A stretch of 64,000 nt of DNA from Phytophthora colocasiae (lineage: Eukaryota > Oomycota > Peronosporomycetes > Peronosporales > Peronosporaceae). The notes under the pieces were generated by a model that was given only the letters and a program-made list of their open reading frames with translations, was not told the DNA's origin and searched no databases. The first letter of the stretch is position 1. Every line of letters begins with the position of its first letter. The stretch is taken from NCBI GenBank assembly GCA_018806915.1, contig JAGKQI010000069.1:372001-436000 (forward strand), in the 5' to 3' direction. Positions 11,445 through 22,515 of this stretch are shown piece by piece. Made by a program: the position numbers and the translations under genes.

Positions 11445-12840
11445 ATGGAGCAGCAGCGAGCAGCGCAGTCGGTGGACGACCAGGCCAAGGACGTGGAACC
11501 AGCACGCGATATTGTACGACGACGAGTTGAACAAATGAGGCAGCGACGCGTGGGCGACCAGACACTCCAGCTACCGGACGATGAGATACGCACGGAGCAG
11601 CACAAGAGTCGCATGGTGAAGAAGTTGCGGATGCCGGTGTGCATCGTGGACGCACGATTTCGAAGGCGTTTTGGACTGGCAGTGATTGAAATGGCGGAAG
11701 GACAGCGTGTAATATTACCGCCAGCGTTGTGGCTACCAGTGTTTAAAGAGCACCATGATTCCGTGTGGGCGGGATACCACTTACGAGCTCCGCATACGTA
11801 CGCCAGGATAGCAGCGATTTATTGGTGGCCAGGGCTGAGCGACGGTAAAACGATGGGTTCTGAGGTTGCCAGAGTGTGGCAGTCGGAAGGCGAGGCCGAG
11901 GGGAGGTGATTCCACCATTGAGAAGCTTGAGAGAGGTGGCGATGTTGGCGACAGATGGGCATTGGATGTGGCTGGCCCATTACCAGCAACGGATGGAGGC
12001 AACCGGTTCGTGGTGGCCGCCGTGGAATACGTTACGAGGTATGTTGTCGCGGCGACCGTGAAGCAGCACACGGCGGAGGATGCTGCGAAGTTCTTGATGA
12101 AGAATGTGGTACTCCGGTTTGGTGCCTTCGTGAGTTGCTAACGGATGGAGCCCTGAGATGGCAGGACGAGCGATCGAGGAGCTGCGTGCTGTTTCGGCAG
12201 GCAGAGCAGACTACCGCTGTACCACACAGACCGTGCAGTTGATTGGGTTAGTTGAGAGATTCAACCGGACGTGGGAAGGATATGGTGGCCACGTACATGT
12301 ACGACGAGAATCAGCGCGATTGGGACCAGTGTGTGGACTTTGCGGTTTATTCCTATAATGCGGGACGACATTCGACAGTAGCGCTGTCGCCGAACGAACT
12401 GATGATGGGGAGAAGGTTAAGGAGTCCTAACGAGTTACCGTGAGCGACCAGAAGAACCGAGGCCGGAGATCTGAACGCATACCACGAGAAGTTGCGGTGG
12501 CGAGACTTAAGGAGAGTCACGAGTGTGCAGAGTTGGCGAGTGCGTGAGCAAGAACGCCAAGCGAGATATTACAATCGACGGGTACGGAGGCGCCGAGACT
12601 TTGTGGCAGGTGACCGGGTATGGATGTACAATCCGCCGCGTGGAGCCAAGGCGACGAAGCTGGTTCATCAGTGGATGGGGCCGCTAAGAATAGTTGAGCC
12701 CGCTGGATACGACAATTTTCTGCTAGAACGAGAAGACGTTGGGGACAAGAAGGAGAGGATCATTGCACACGTTTCTTTGGTATCTTACCACTACCCGGCA
12801 GACTTCTTAAAGGCAGCAGCAGCAGATATCGACGGCGAAA
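11445..12840 (+). pseudogene. Gypsy-1 integrase remnant
   Basis: Integrase parts in order: the zinc-binding region (VFKEHHDSVWAGYHLRAPHT, then IAAIYWWPGL) near 11740-11830; catalytic core ALDVAGPLPATDGGNRF near 11960-12010, LLTDGA near 12135, and VERFNRTW near 12250 carrying the glutamate; then NAGRHSTVALSPNELMMGRR near 12360-12415; and a C-terminal DRVWMYNPPRGAKATKLVHQ with WMGPLRIVEP near 12610-12700. Frames change several times. No clear chromodomain was seen after 12830. Confidence 0.8.
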
Positions 12841-13194
12841 TTGAATACGAGGATGAACCGACGACACGCGAAACTGTGGGCGCAACGACAGCGGTCATAC
12901 AGGCAGCGACGGCTGCACGAGGCGAAAAGAGAGGTCGACGAGCAATTCCAAGTGCGAACAAGGGGTCACGACAGAGTGAGCTCCTGGTGGAAATCCGAAG
13001 GCGAAGAAGACGGAACGGCGCTGGACAGTACGTGCTGGAGTACGAATTACAGCCCGAGCGAGTTTGGCGACGACTACGGAACGGAGACACGGCAAACGCC
13101 AACGATGACGAGAAGTACTGGGCTTTTCTATTGAGGAGTACGAGAAGTTGTTTAGTGCGGGAGAATCGTGGAAGAGTCTCCGGCGGGGAAGGCG

Positions 13195-14038
13195 TGTAAC
13201 AGGAGGACGCAGATGCTGCGACACTCACGAGACGGACAGACGGGGAGGACGCTGGGAGAACCGTAGGGTACGGACGAAGAGCGGCAGCACCTGTGAGAGA
13301 AGTCTCAGTGGTCCAAGTACTGGCGAACGTTCGTGGCGTGAGCCAATGAACGCCGTGGTCTTCGACGCCGAGTACATGTACTCGAGCGAGCGAGTGCACG
13401 AGTGCACGAGTCGGCGATGGGGCAGTGGAACGAGGATGGTCTCCAGTCAGCTGCAGGATACTGGATACGATGGACGATACCGCCGGGACCTGAAGAACGG
13501 GGGACCAGCGAAGGAACGGAGAGCTAGAGAGCTCACTTGAGAAACTGGCGGGCTGGTGGTCAAGTGGATCCCCGGCGCTGCTTGAGAATTGACGGCTTGG
13601 AAGCAAGCCACACGGAACGAGGAACAGGGGTCGACAGGGCTTCGAGCGACGGTGACGGTAGCGCGTACTGAGCGGGCAACGGGTGAGGCTGGACGGCGGA
13701 GAAGCAGGCGGCAGTAACGGACAGTACTTCGGGTGAGTGCTTCCAGGGAGCTGCGGGCGCTACTTCGCGTTGTCTGGACGTCTCTGACGGTGTCGGCGGG
13801 CTTGCCACGAGCTGCACGGAACTAGAGCCAGAAGACTTGGTCGAAAGACGAGGTGTTAGACGATAGAAGTATTGTCTATTAATAAATAGGGCCTAGCAGC
13901 TAAGCTACGGGTCCGGCGCAGCAACACGTGGTTGCTGTAGGCCAGCGAGAGAGTTTCGTGAAGTGAACGGGACGCAAGGAAGCCAAGAGCTATACGATTT
14001 GCTCAACGTGCCGGGCAAGATAATAGACGCACGCTACA
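13195..14038 (+). repeat. right LTR of Gypsy-1
   Basis: Direct repeat of 4304-5136, 844 bp, preceded by a polypurine-like tract. The host gene resumes after the target duplicate ending at 14042. Confidence 0.92.
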
Positions 14039-14042
14039 TGTC

Positions 14043-17000
14043 AATATCGCGCTCTGGGAAGCCACCAAGGACAAAATGTCTGTGGCTATGACTCTTTACC
14101 TCATCAGTGCTACATTGACACTTGTCCAGCCATTTTTAATCAAAGCTATCCTGGAAAACCTCGAGGGGAGGACGAATATGTTTGGAATTTCTTCAGGTTA
14201 CGGTCTGGCCGTGCTACTAGGTTGTGTAGCCTTCTGTGGGGCAACAGCTATCAATTCGGCGCAGTTTTTGACAGCAAGAGCAGGCTGTAACGCTCGGATG
14301 ATCGTGATCAACAGCGTCTTCCAGAAAATCCTACGACTCAGTGCAACAGCGAGAAGGACGATGAATAGTGGGGAAGTCGTGACTCTAGCTGGAGTGGACA
14401 GTGAACGAGTGATGGAAGCGTACACTATCGGCTTGTGGTGTATTATTTCGCCTATCATCTTGATCGCAGTGTGCATTTTGATCGGAACGCAGATGGGGGG
14501 TTATGTGGGGCTGGCTGTAGCTGGTACCAGTGTAGCCATCATGTACGCAGCTTTCACGACTTCCAAGCACATTGGAATCTACAGGAGGAGGATCTCGAAG
14601 ATCAGTGCGAACCGAGTGAAACTCACGAACGAAGTTTTACTTGGTATTCGAGTGATTAAGTTTTATGCGTGGGAAGATTCCATTAACGAGACGATCCGAG
14701 AGATTCGAGATCAAGAAGTGGCGTTGATGAGGAGATACAACTACTTACGCTTGACCAACGCTGTGCTCATGTTCCTGGCGCCGACGATCCTCAATATGGT
14801 GTGCTTTCTGGTGTACATTCTCTTGGACAACACTTTGAATGTGGCGACAGCTTTTGTCATTCTCGCACTTACAAATGCTTGCAAAATGGCGTTCAGTATC
14901 TTCGCCAATGCTTCAGTAGCTGTATCCGAGGCAATTACTTCAACTGGCCGTTTATCTACTTTCTTAGTCTCTGAAGAAGTGGACGAAGCTCCGCATGAAC
15001 TCAACCAAAACCACGATCAAGCCATCATTTCGTTCCAAAATGCAGCATTCCAATGGGTGGAGGATTCACCAGTACCAACACTCTCCAAGATAACGTTCAC
15101 CCTTCAGCCTGGAACACTTACGGTCGTTGTTGGACCCGTAGGAAGTGGTAAATCTAGCCTTGTGAATGCGATATTAGGGGAAATGCACCAATTAAGCGGC
15201 TCTCGCGTGGTACGAGGTGACGCCGCCTACGCGAGTCAACAAGCGTGGATCCAGAATCAAACTGTGCGAGATAATATTTTATTCGGTGAGCTGTATGACG
15301 CCGAACACTACCAACGTGTTGTCCAGGCATGTCAATTACTACCGGACTTTGATATGCTGGAGCAAGGAGATCAGACAGAGATTGGAGAACGAGGAATTAA
15401 TTTAAGTGGAGGCCAGAAAGCTCGTGTTGGAGTGGCGAGAGCCATGTACCGAGCTCGAAAGTTCGACTTTGTGCTGATGGATGATCCGTTAAGTGCGTTG
15501 GATGTACATGTGGCCAATGCTGTGTTCTCGGACGGTTTGATGGGTATCGCGCAAAGATCAACACGGTTACTGGTGCTGAATTCGCATTACCATTTACTAC
15601 AGTATGCAGACAGAGTGCTGGTCATGTCGGACGGCCAAATTGTAGGCGATGGGACTCTGGCAGAGCTCAAAAGTGAATTCTCCTTTCTTGCATCGTCACC
15701 GCGAGCTAAAAGAACTGAAATAGAAGAAGTCCAGGAGAATGCAGATGAACTGTGCTCTGCTGAGCTAAGATTGGCTACTGTACAGGAGAAGAAGGAAGAG
15801 CAGAGCTCGAAGAAACTGATTGTGGAAGAAGATCGACGTGTGGGCTCTGTTCGGATGAAGACGTACGTGAACTATTTGGCTGCATCAGAGTGGAATGGCT
15901 ACGTGCTTTCTGTTACGATTTTGGTTCTGTTCACTGTTGCTCAAGTCGCTCTTTTCTTCTGCGACTGGTTTTTGAGTCAATGGTCGAAAGGAGCTGTGGA
16001 TTTGAGTCAGAAAAACTCCATGGCCGTTTATGTGGGGATTGTCGTTCTTGCGTTAGTGTTGACCTTTTTCCGATGCGTCTATTACATGGAAATCTGCATT
16101 AGATGCTCGGGTAAACTCCACTTCAACTACATCCGGAAAGTTCTAGGCGCTCCAGTCACCACATTCTTCGATGTGACGCCTGTGGGTCGTATCCTCAACC
16201 GATTCTCGAGAGATCTGGATCAAGTGGACAACCCGTTGCCCTACTTCAGTCTGTGGATGATGCTGTACATCTTCCAAATGGCCTCGGCGTTCATTGTGTG
16301 CGCTGCGACTGATCCGTACGTGCTGATTTTGTATATTCCAGTGGGGTTGATCTTCCGGTGGGCCATTAAACTGTACCAGTCTTCAGCGCGAGAGCTCAAA
16401 CGTTTGGATAGTATCTCGCGTTCTCCATTCCTTAACTTGGTCTCCGAAACAATCTCCGGTATTGAAACTGTGCGGTCGTACAGAATGGTGAAATCATTCT
16501 CCACACATTGTGAGGAATTGCTGAACAACAACGCTAAATTCTTCCTCCTGTTCCAGACTTCCTCTCGATGGTTTGCAATGCGAACAGACTGGCTCGTGTC
16601 GGTAATTATCGCCGCTGTAGCCATTCTCTCGATTGCTACCAAGTCAAGCTTGGGAGCAGCCGTCGCTGGCTTAGGACTAACGTACGCAGCTCAACTGACG
16701 TCTAGTTTCCAGCGGATGACAACGCTAACAACGCAAGTCGAGAACATCATGACGTGCTTCGAACGGATTGCTCACTATGGTTCACTGGACCAAGAAGGTT
16801 ATCAGCGTACACCAACACAGAAACAACTCGATCAACATTGGCCACGTACTGGCGATGTTGTGTTCGAGAATGTGAGTATGAGGTATCGAGATGATCTGCC
16901 ACTGGTGTTGAAGGGGGTCTCCTTCTCAGTGAAAAGTGGAGAGAAGGTGGGGATCTGTGGCCGTACTGGATCTGGCAAGAGCTCCCTCATGAGCGTGTTG

Positions 17001-17591
17001 TTTCGAGTGGTGGAGATCCCTCAAACCGGACGAGTGCTCATCGATGGCGTGGATATCTCCACCATCACAGTGCACCAGCTACGGACGAAGCTGACCATCA
17101 TTCCACAGGACCCGATGCTGTTCAGTGGTTCACTGCGTATGAACTTGGACCCGTTTGCACAGAAGGGTGACTCGGAGCTATGGGAAGTTCTACGTAAGGT
17201 CCATTTGGCAGATACAGTGACGACGTGGGGGAGTGGCTTGGACTATGAAGTAGCGGAGAAGGGTGAGAACTTGTCAGTGGGTCAACGGCAGTTGCTGTGC
17301 ATCGCTCGCGCATTGATCCGAGATAGTAAAGTGATCGTGATGGATGAGGCCACAGCGAATGTGGATCAGGAGTCGGATAAATTGATCCAACAGACGATGA
17401 AGGAGAGTTTTGGAGGTGGAGAGAGTACGGTGCTGTGTATTGCTCATCGAATCGAGACGATCCTGGATAGCTACAAGATTTTGGTTCTGGATGCTGGGGA
17501 GGTGGTGGAGTATGATACTCCTTCGGCTTTGCTGAACGATGAGTCAGGAGTGTTTAAGTCGCTAGTTGAATCAAGCAAGGGCGTCCTCTGA
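14043..17591 (+). CDS. ABCC/MRP-type transporter 1, main part
   Basis: Continuation of the gene begun at 4001; together about 1283 residues, a full ABCC transporter without the extra N-terminal TMD0. It would export organic anions or conjugates across the plasma or vacuolar membrane. Order: TMD1, NBD1 with Walker A GPVGSGKSS (about residue 466), signature LSGGQKARVGVARAM, Walker B FVLMDDPLSALD; then TMD2 and NBD2 with GRTGSGKSS (about 1074), LSVGQRQLLCIARAL and VIVMDEATANVD. The degenerate catalytic residue after Walker B in NBD1 (DDP rather than DE) is typical of ABCC. The frame is intact from 14043 to the stop. The Gypsy element upstream separates it from its start, although an internal ATG at 14076 exists. 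Confidence 0.9.
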   Translation, partial: NIALWEATKDKMSVAMTLYLISATLTLVQPFLIKAILENLEGRTNMFGISSGYGLAVLLGCVAFCGATAINSAQFLTARAGCNARMIVINSVFQKILRLSATARRTMNSGEVVTLAGVDSERVMEAYTIGLWCIISPIILIAVCILIGTQMGGYVGLAVAGTSVAIMYAAFTTSKHIGIYRRRISKISANRVKLTNEVLLGIRVIKFYAWEDSINETIREIRDQEVALMRRYNYLRLTNAVLMFLAPTILNMVCFLVYILLDNTLNVATAFVILALTNACKMAFSIFANASVAVSEAITSTGRLSTFLVSEEVDEAPHELNQNHDQAIISFQNAAFQWVEDSPVPTLSKITFTLQPGTLTVVVGPVGSGKSSLVNAILGEMHQLSGSRVVRGDAAYASQQAWIQNQTVRDNILFGELYDAEHYQRVVQACQLLPDFDMLEQGDQTEIGERGINLSGGQKARVGVARAMYRARKFDFVLMDDPLSALDVHVANAVFSDGLMGIAQRSTRLLVLNSHYHLLQYADRVLVMSDGQIVGDGTLAELKSEFSFLASSPRAKRTEIEEVQENADELCSAELRLATVQEKKEEQSSKKLIVEEDRRVGSVRMKTYVNYLAASEWNGYVLSVTILVLFTVAQVALFFCDWFLSQWSKGAVDLSQKNSMAVYVGIVVLALVLTFFRCVYYMEICIRCSGKLHFNYIRKVLGAPVTTFFDVTPVGRILNRFSRDLDQVDNPLPYFSLWMMLYIFQMASAFIVCAATDPYVLILYIPVGLIFRWAIKLYQSSARELKRLDSISRSPFLNLVSETISGIETVRSYRMVKSFSTHCEELLNNNAKFFLLFQTSSRWFAMRTDWLVSVIIAAVAILSIATKSSLGAAVAGLGLTYAAQLTSSFQRMTTLTTQVENIMTCFERIAHYGSLDQEGYQRTPTQKQLDQHWPRTGDVVFENVSMRYRDDLPLVLKGVSFSVKSGEKVGICGRTGSGKSSLMSVLFRVVEIPQTGRVLIDGVDISTITVHQLRTKLTIIPQDPMLFSGSLRMNLDPFAQKGDSELWEVLRKVHLADTVTTWGSGLDYEVAEKGENLSVGQRQLLCIARALIRDSKVIVMDEATANVDQESDKLIQQTMKESFGGGESTVLCIAHRIETILDSYKILVLDAGEVVEYDTPSALLNDESGVFKSLVESSKGVL
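16748..17527 (+). repeat. NBD2 tract shared with ABCC gene 2 (copy 1)
   Basis: This 780-bp stretch is almost identical to 21550-22329 (I count about five differences), while sequence on both sides is clearly diverged between the two genes. It covers the linker and nearly all of NBD2. The abrupt edges point to gene conversion or unequal exchange. Confidence 0.88.
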
Positions 17592-18429
17592 CAGTAGTAC
17601 AGTAAGCATTTACTCTAGCATGTACTACTAGTAGTAAGCACTGGTATTTTGTCATAAGCGTTTCATTCATCAAGATTCTACCCGATTGTTGGTGCTGAAT
17701 TAACAGTATCACTTACTTCAGTGTGGCGATGGGAGTTAGCAGAATTGATTCCATCATCGTAATGGATTAAGTTTTAGCGGACAGTCGTCTTGCAGACCTA
17801 TGCTACTACGTTTATATCTAACTTCGCGGAATCCATATGCGTTGTCTTGGAAGGTTTGGAAGAAATTCGGTACGTTTGGGCTCAAAACCCAAACGCGTAA
17901 GTACTCGATTAAGCGCTTCGCCGTCGATGTTCCAATCCGAGGGTGGAATGAAAAACGTAAACTCAAGTCAGGAAGCTTACAAATATGTCAAAGGAATATA
18001 TATTTTGACTGGACCATACTGAAGCTTTTCCAAACTGTTCAGATATTTTGCACAGACCAAAACTGGTATTACATACTGTAGAAGTAGAAACTAACTGCCT
18101 GTATGTTGTAGGCCCAAGAAATATATCGAAACAATGTAGCGAACTACAGTCACCCGTCACAGGATTCTTTTTTTTTTTGCTCGTTTCCGGTGTATCGTCA
18201 GCGAACACTGAAAACTCCTTGAGCTGCAACCAAGTACAATCTACGATTTGACAGGACAAAGAAGATTTTGTCTGTCGTCAAATGTTAAACGACGTAGTCT
18301 GACGACCCAGGTAAAACTACCAGTCCAACGACTCCAACATCAATTGCCTCTCTCTAGTCATGGCACGTGCCTAACCGAAACCAAAGTTGCGACCAGCAGA
18401 GACCAATGTCGTGTAGTAGTATCTACGCC
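17592..18429. other. intergenic region between the two ABCC genes
   Basis: No supported gene. It holds a poly-T run near 18167-18177 and several short frames that lack similarity to anything I recognise. It carries the 3' end of gene 1 and the promoter of gene 2. Confidence 0.5.
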
Positions 18430-18443
18430 TCACTTTCAAAATT
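18430..18443 (+). promoter_or_regulatory. candidate oomycete Inr of ABCC gene 2
   Basis: TCACTTTCAAAATT resembles TCATTYYNCAWTTT with about three mismatches and lies 27 bp before the ATG at 18471, a spacing similar to that seen at gene 1. Confidence 0.4.
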
Positions 18444-18470
18444 GCCATCGCCAGGTAACCCGTCCATGCG

Positions 18471-21400
18471 ATGTGCCACCAGAAGATCAAGGAAAACACC
18501 TTAGTACCTTCGACTCCCGAACTATCGGAACACTGCGCTGAGGAGAAGTATTTCTCTATCGACACCAGCAAACATGCAGCACAATCTCCCTCGATCGATA
18601 TCTTGAAAAATACTAAAGAACATCCCCTCAACACTGTCGGATTCCTTTCGGTTGCTACAATATGGTGGATACAACCTCTTTTGAAGCGTGGATACGAAGC
18701 ACCTCTGGATGAATCCTGTCTCTGGGATCTACCCACTAACGACCAAGCCCGTCCACTACAAGCGAAATTCGACGTATCGTACGCTACTGAAGCCCAAAAA
18801 GCGACTGGAAGATCCAAGAGAAATGGGTCTCCGAAGCGACCGAACGTGAACCGTGCGATCTGGAAAAGTGTGAAAGGAACGTGGGGTGTGGCCTTCGTCT
18901 TGCACCTCATTAGCGCAGGACTCATGCTTTTCCAACCTTTTGTCATCAAGGCTATCCTTCAAAACATCAGTGGAGAGGAAAATTCGCTCGGGATCACGTC
19001 CGGATACGCTCTGGCCGTACTTCTAGGCTCTACAGCTTTCTGCGGCGCTACTACCGTTAGTGCTGGTCAATTTTTTACTACACGTGTGGCATGCAACGCC
19101 CGGATGACCGTCATTAACAGTGCATTCAGGAAAATCCTTCGGCTTTCTGCTACTGCAAGACGAACGATGGATACAGGTGAGATCGTCACTTTCGTGGGAG
19201 TTGACAGCGACCGAGTCATGGCTGCATACAAACTCGGTATGTGGTGCATTGTGGCTCCTCTGATGCTTGTCACCGTCTGCATTTTGATCGGCAGTCAAAT
19301 GGGAATCCTAGTGGCTCTTGTAGTCACAGCATCCATGACTGGAATTACTGCCGGAGCTCTTGTATTATCCAGAAAAATTGGCCTTTACCGCCGCCAAATC
19401 TCTCGAATCGGTGCCAATAGACTCAAGTTGACGAACGAGATGCTGCAAGGTATTCGCGTTGTCAAGTTTTACGGCTGGGAAGGTCTCGCCAACGATTTGG
19501 TGAATGAAATTCGAGAAAAGGAGATCGTTCTACTTCGAAAATACAACCGACTCCGTCTGGCAAACACCATTTTGATGTTTCTGGCACCCACACTGCTGAA
19601 TCTCGTGTGCTTCGCCACTACAGTGATCTTGGGGAATAGTCTGGATGTCGCCACGACTTTTACCATTATTGCACTCACGAATGCCTGCCGGACACCGTTC
19701 AGTATATTCGCCGATGCGTCAGTGGCAGTAGCTGAATCCATCACGTCCACAAGTCGGTTGTCGGATTTCCTTGCGGCCGGAGAAAGCGTCAACACGATTG
19801 AGAGTGAAAATCTGGATGTTCAGCCGATGATTGCGATTGAAAATGGTGTTTTCCAGTGGGGTCCAGCTCGAACCCCGACATTATCCGAGATCAACCTCAC
19901 GCTTGGACCAGGAACGCTAACTATCGTTGTTGGGGCTGTGGGGAGTGGCAAATCCAGTCTTATCAATGCCATTCTGGGGAAATGCAACTGATTGGGGGAA
20001 CGCGTCGAGTGCACGGAGATATCGCGTACGCTAGCCAACAAGCTTGGATTCAGAACCAGACTGTGCGTGAAAATATCCTGTTTGGCGAGGTTTACGAGGC
20101 AGAGCAATACCGGAAGGTAACTGGAGCTTGTCAACTAGCACAGGACTTTGCTATGCTTGAAAATGGAGACCAAACGGAGATCGGTGAGCGTGGAATTAAC
20201 CTCAGTGGAGGTCAGAAAGCTCGAATTAGTGTGGCAAGAGCTCTATATCGCGCTCGGAAATTCGACTTTGTCGTCCTGGACGATCCACTAAGTGCGTTGG
20301 ATGTTCACGTAGCGAACGCCGTGTTTTCCGATGGATTGGAAGGAATTGCGAAGGGGAAAACGCGGTTGTTGGTGTTAAACTCGCACTATCATTTGCTTCG
20401 GCATGCTGATCGGGTGTTAGTCATGTCGGAAGGGAAAATCGTTGGGGATGGACCACTTACTCAAGTGCAAAAGGAGTTTGCGTTTCTATCAAACTCTTCA
20501 CAGGCAAGAGTGAGTGAAAACAAGGGACTTAAAGAGGAAGAGAACCACGACAGAGCATCTCTGGTCGTCTTAAAAGGTGGAATGGAAGATAAAGCCAAGA
20601 AGGTCTCATCGGGGAAGCTAATTACTGCAGAAGACCGATTGGTGGGATCCGTTCACTTGCAGACGTACGCTGACTACTTATCAGCTTCTGGCTGGAATGG
20701 ACGGAGCTTGAGTGTTGTTATTGTGGCTTTATTCTCTATTACTCAGGCTGCGCTGTTCTTTTCGGATTGGTTCTTGAGTCGATGGTCGAAGGGTTCCGTG
20801 CCGCTCAGTCAAGAGAACTCCTTGGCAGTTTACACTGGGATTGTCGCTGTGGCTTCCATGTTGATGTTTACACGATGTTTTTTCTTCATCGAGATCTGCT
20901 TAACCAGTTCCATTAAGATCCACGCCAAGTATCTTGGTAAAGTGCTTGCAGCACCGATCACCACTTTTTTTGATGTGACTCCGGTTGGACGAGTTCTTAA
21001 TCGGTTTTCGAGGGATCTGGACGAGGTGGACAACCCCCTCCCGTACTTTTCTCTGTGGCTTCTACTCTGTATCTTCCAGGTGGCTTCGTCTTTCATTGTA
21101 TGTGCTGTGGTGAATCCGTTCGTGTTGATTGTTTACATCCCGGTGGTGCTCGGCTGTTGGCTTACAGCTCAAGTCTATCAGGCATCAGCTCGAGAGTTGA
21201 AGCGTCTTGACGGGATCTCACGGTCCCCATTCTTGAATCTCATGACTGAGACGATCTCAGGGATTGAGACTGTGCGAGCGTACAGGATGGTAGACACCTT
21301 TGCGACTCGGTGCGAAGAGCTTCTGAATAACAACATCAAGATTTACTTCCTCGCTCAAACGGTGGGGCGGTGGTTCGATATGCGAACGGACTGGTTCGTT

Positions 21401-22390
21401 TCGATCATTATCTGTGCGGTGGCACTGCTATCCGTCGCGACAAAGTCGAGTGTGGGTGTTGCTGTGGCTGGCCTCAGTCTCACCTACGCGTCGCAATTAA
21501 CTTCCAGTTTCCAGCGGATGACAACGTTGTCTACACGGGTTGAGAGCAGCATGACGTGCTTCGAACGGATTGCTCACTATGGTTCACTGGACCAAGAAGG
21601 TTATCAGCGTACACCAACACAGAAACAACTCGATCAACATTGGCCACGTACTGGTGATGTTGTGTTCGAGAATGTGAGTATGAGGTATCGAGATGATCTG
21701 CCACTGGTGTTGAAGGGGGTCTCCTTCTCAGTGAAAAGTGGAGAGAAAGTGGGGATCTGTGGCCGTACTGGATCTGGCAAGAGCTCCCTCATGAGCGTGT
21801 TGTTTCGAGTGGTGGAGATCCCTCAAACCGGACGAGTGCTCATCGATGGCGTGGATATCTCCACCATCACAGTGCACCAGCTACGGACGAAGCTGACCAT
21901 CATTCCACAGGACCCGATGCTGTTCAGTGGTTCACTGCGTATGAACTTGGACCCGTTTGCACAGAAGGGTGACTCGGAGCTATGGGAAGTTCTACGTAAG
22001 GTCCATTTGGCAGATACAGTGACGACGTGGGGGAGTGGCTTGGACTATGAAGTAGCGGAGAAGGGTGAGAACTTGTCAGTGGGTCAACGGCAGTTGCTGT
22101 GCATCGCTCGCGCATTGATCCGAGATAGTAAAGTGATCGTGATGGATGAGGCCACAGCGAATGTGGATCAGGAGTCGGATAAATTGATCCAACAGACGAT
22201 GAAGGAGAGTTTTGGAGGTGGAGAGAGTACGGTGCTGTGTATTGCTCATCGAATCGAGACGATCCTGGACAGCGACAAGATTTTGGTTCTGGATGCTGGG
22301 GAGGTGGTGGAGTTTGATACTCCTTCGGCGCTACTCCAGATTTCCGGCGGTTTCTTTCAGTCTCTTGTTGGATCAACGAAGTTAGCGTGA
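18471..22390 (+). pseudogene. ABCC/MRP-type transporter 2, single-base frameshift in NBD1
   Basis: Tandem paralogue of the gene at 4001, about 1300 codons. The first frame (18471-19991) gives the N-terminus with SVATIWWIQPLLKRGY, TMD1 and Walker A GAVGSGKSSLINAILG, then hits a stop because the G run at 19975-19979 has four G where gene 1's equivalent reading needs five. The second frame carries on to 22390 with HGDIAYASQQAWIQNQTVR, LSGGQKARISVARAL, FVVLDDPLSALD, TMD2, and NBD2 (GRTGSGKSS, LSVGQRQLL, VIVMDEATANVD). Everything else is intact, so this is either a very young pseudogene or a sequence error. Its last part is nearly identical to gene 1. No introns are needed. Confidence 0.88.
21550..22329 (+). 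repeat. NBD2 tract shared with ABCC gene 1 (copy 2)
   Basis: Partner of 16748-17527. Outside it the C-terminal ends differ completely (LLQISGGFFQSLVGSTKLA here, LLNDESGVFKSLVESSKG in gene 1). Confidence 0.88.
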
Positions 22391-22515
22391 GATTTGGGGG
22401 CTTGTTCAGTGGTGCGAACTCAAGTTAGGAAAATAGAGATGGTTGAAAGTTGCTGAGTGGATTTCACCTTCCTTTCATGTTAAATTCCATATTTGATACT
22501 TATTAAGTAGCAACT

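Larger units (their letters stand above)
4304..14038 (+). mobile_element. Ty3/Gypsy LTR retrotransposon (Gypsy-1), degenerate, inserted in ABCC gene
   Basis: A 9.7 kb element bounded by LTRs 4304-5136 and 13195-14038 (both TGTAAC...CTACA). The target duplication is TGTC, or ATGTC if the final A is counted outside the LTR. A primer-binding-like TGGTGGTCATACAGG follows the left LTR directly, and a purine-rich CGGCGGGGAAGGCG precedes the right LTR. The order gag, protease, RT, RNase H, integrase makes it Ty3/Gypsy in the same sense as the host gene. LTRs differ at many places, including indels (833 against 844 bp), and every coding domain has frameshifts, so the copy is old and inactive. Confidence 0.93.
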
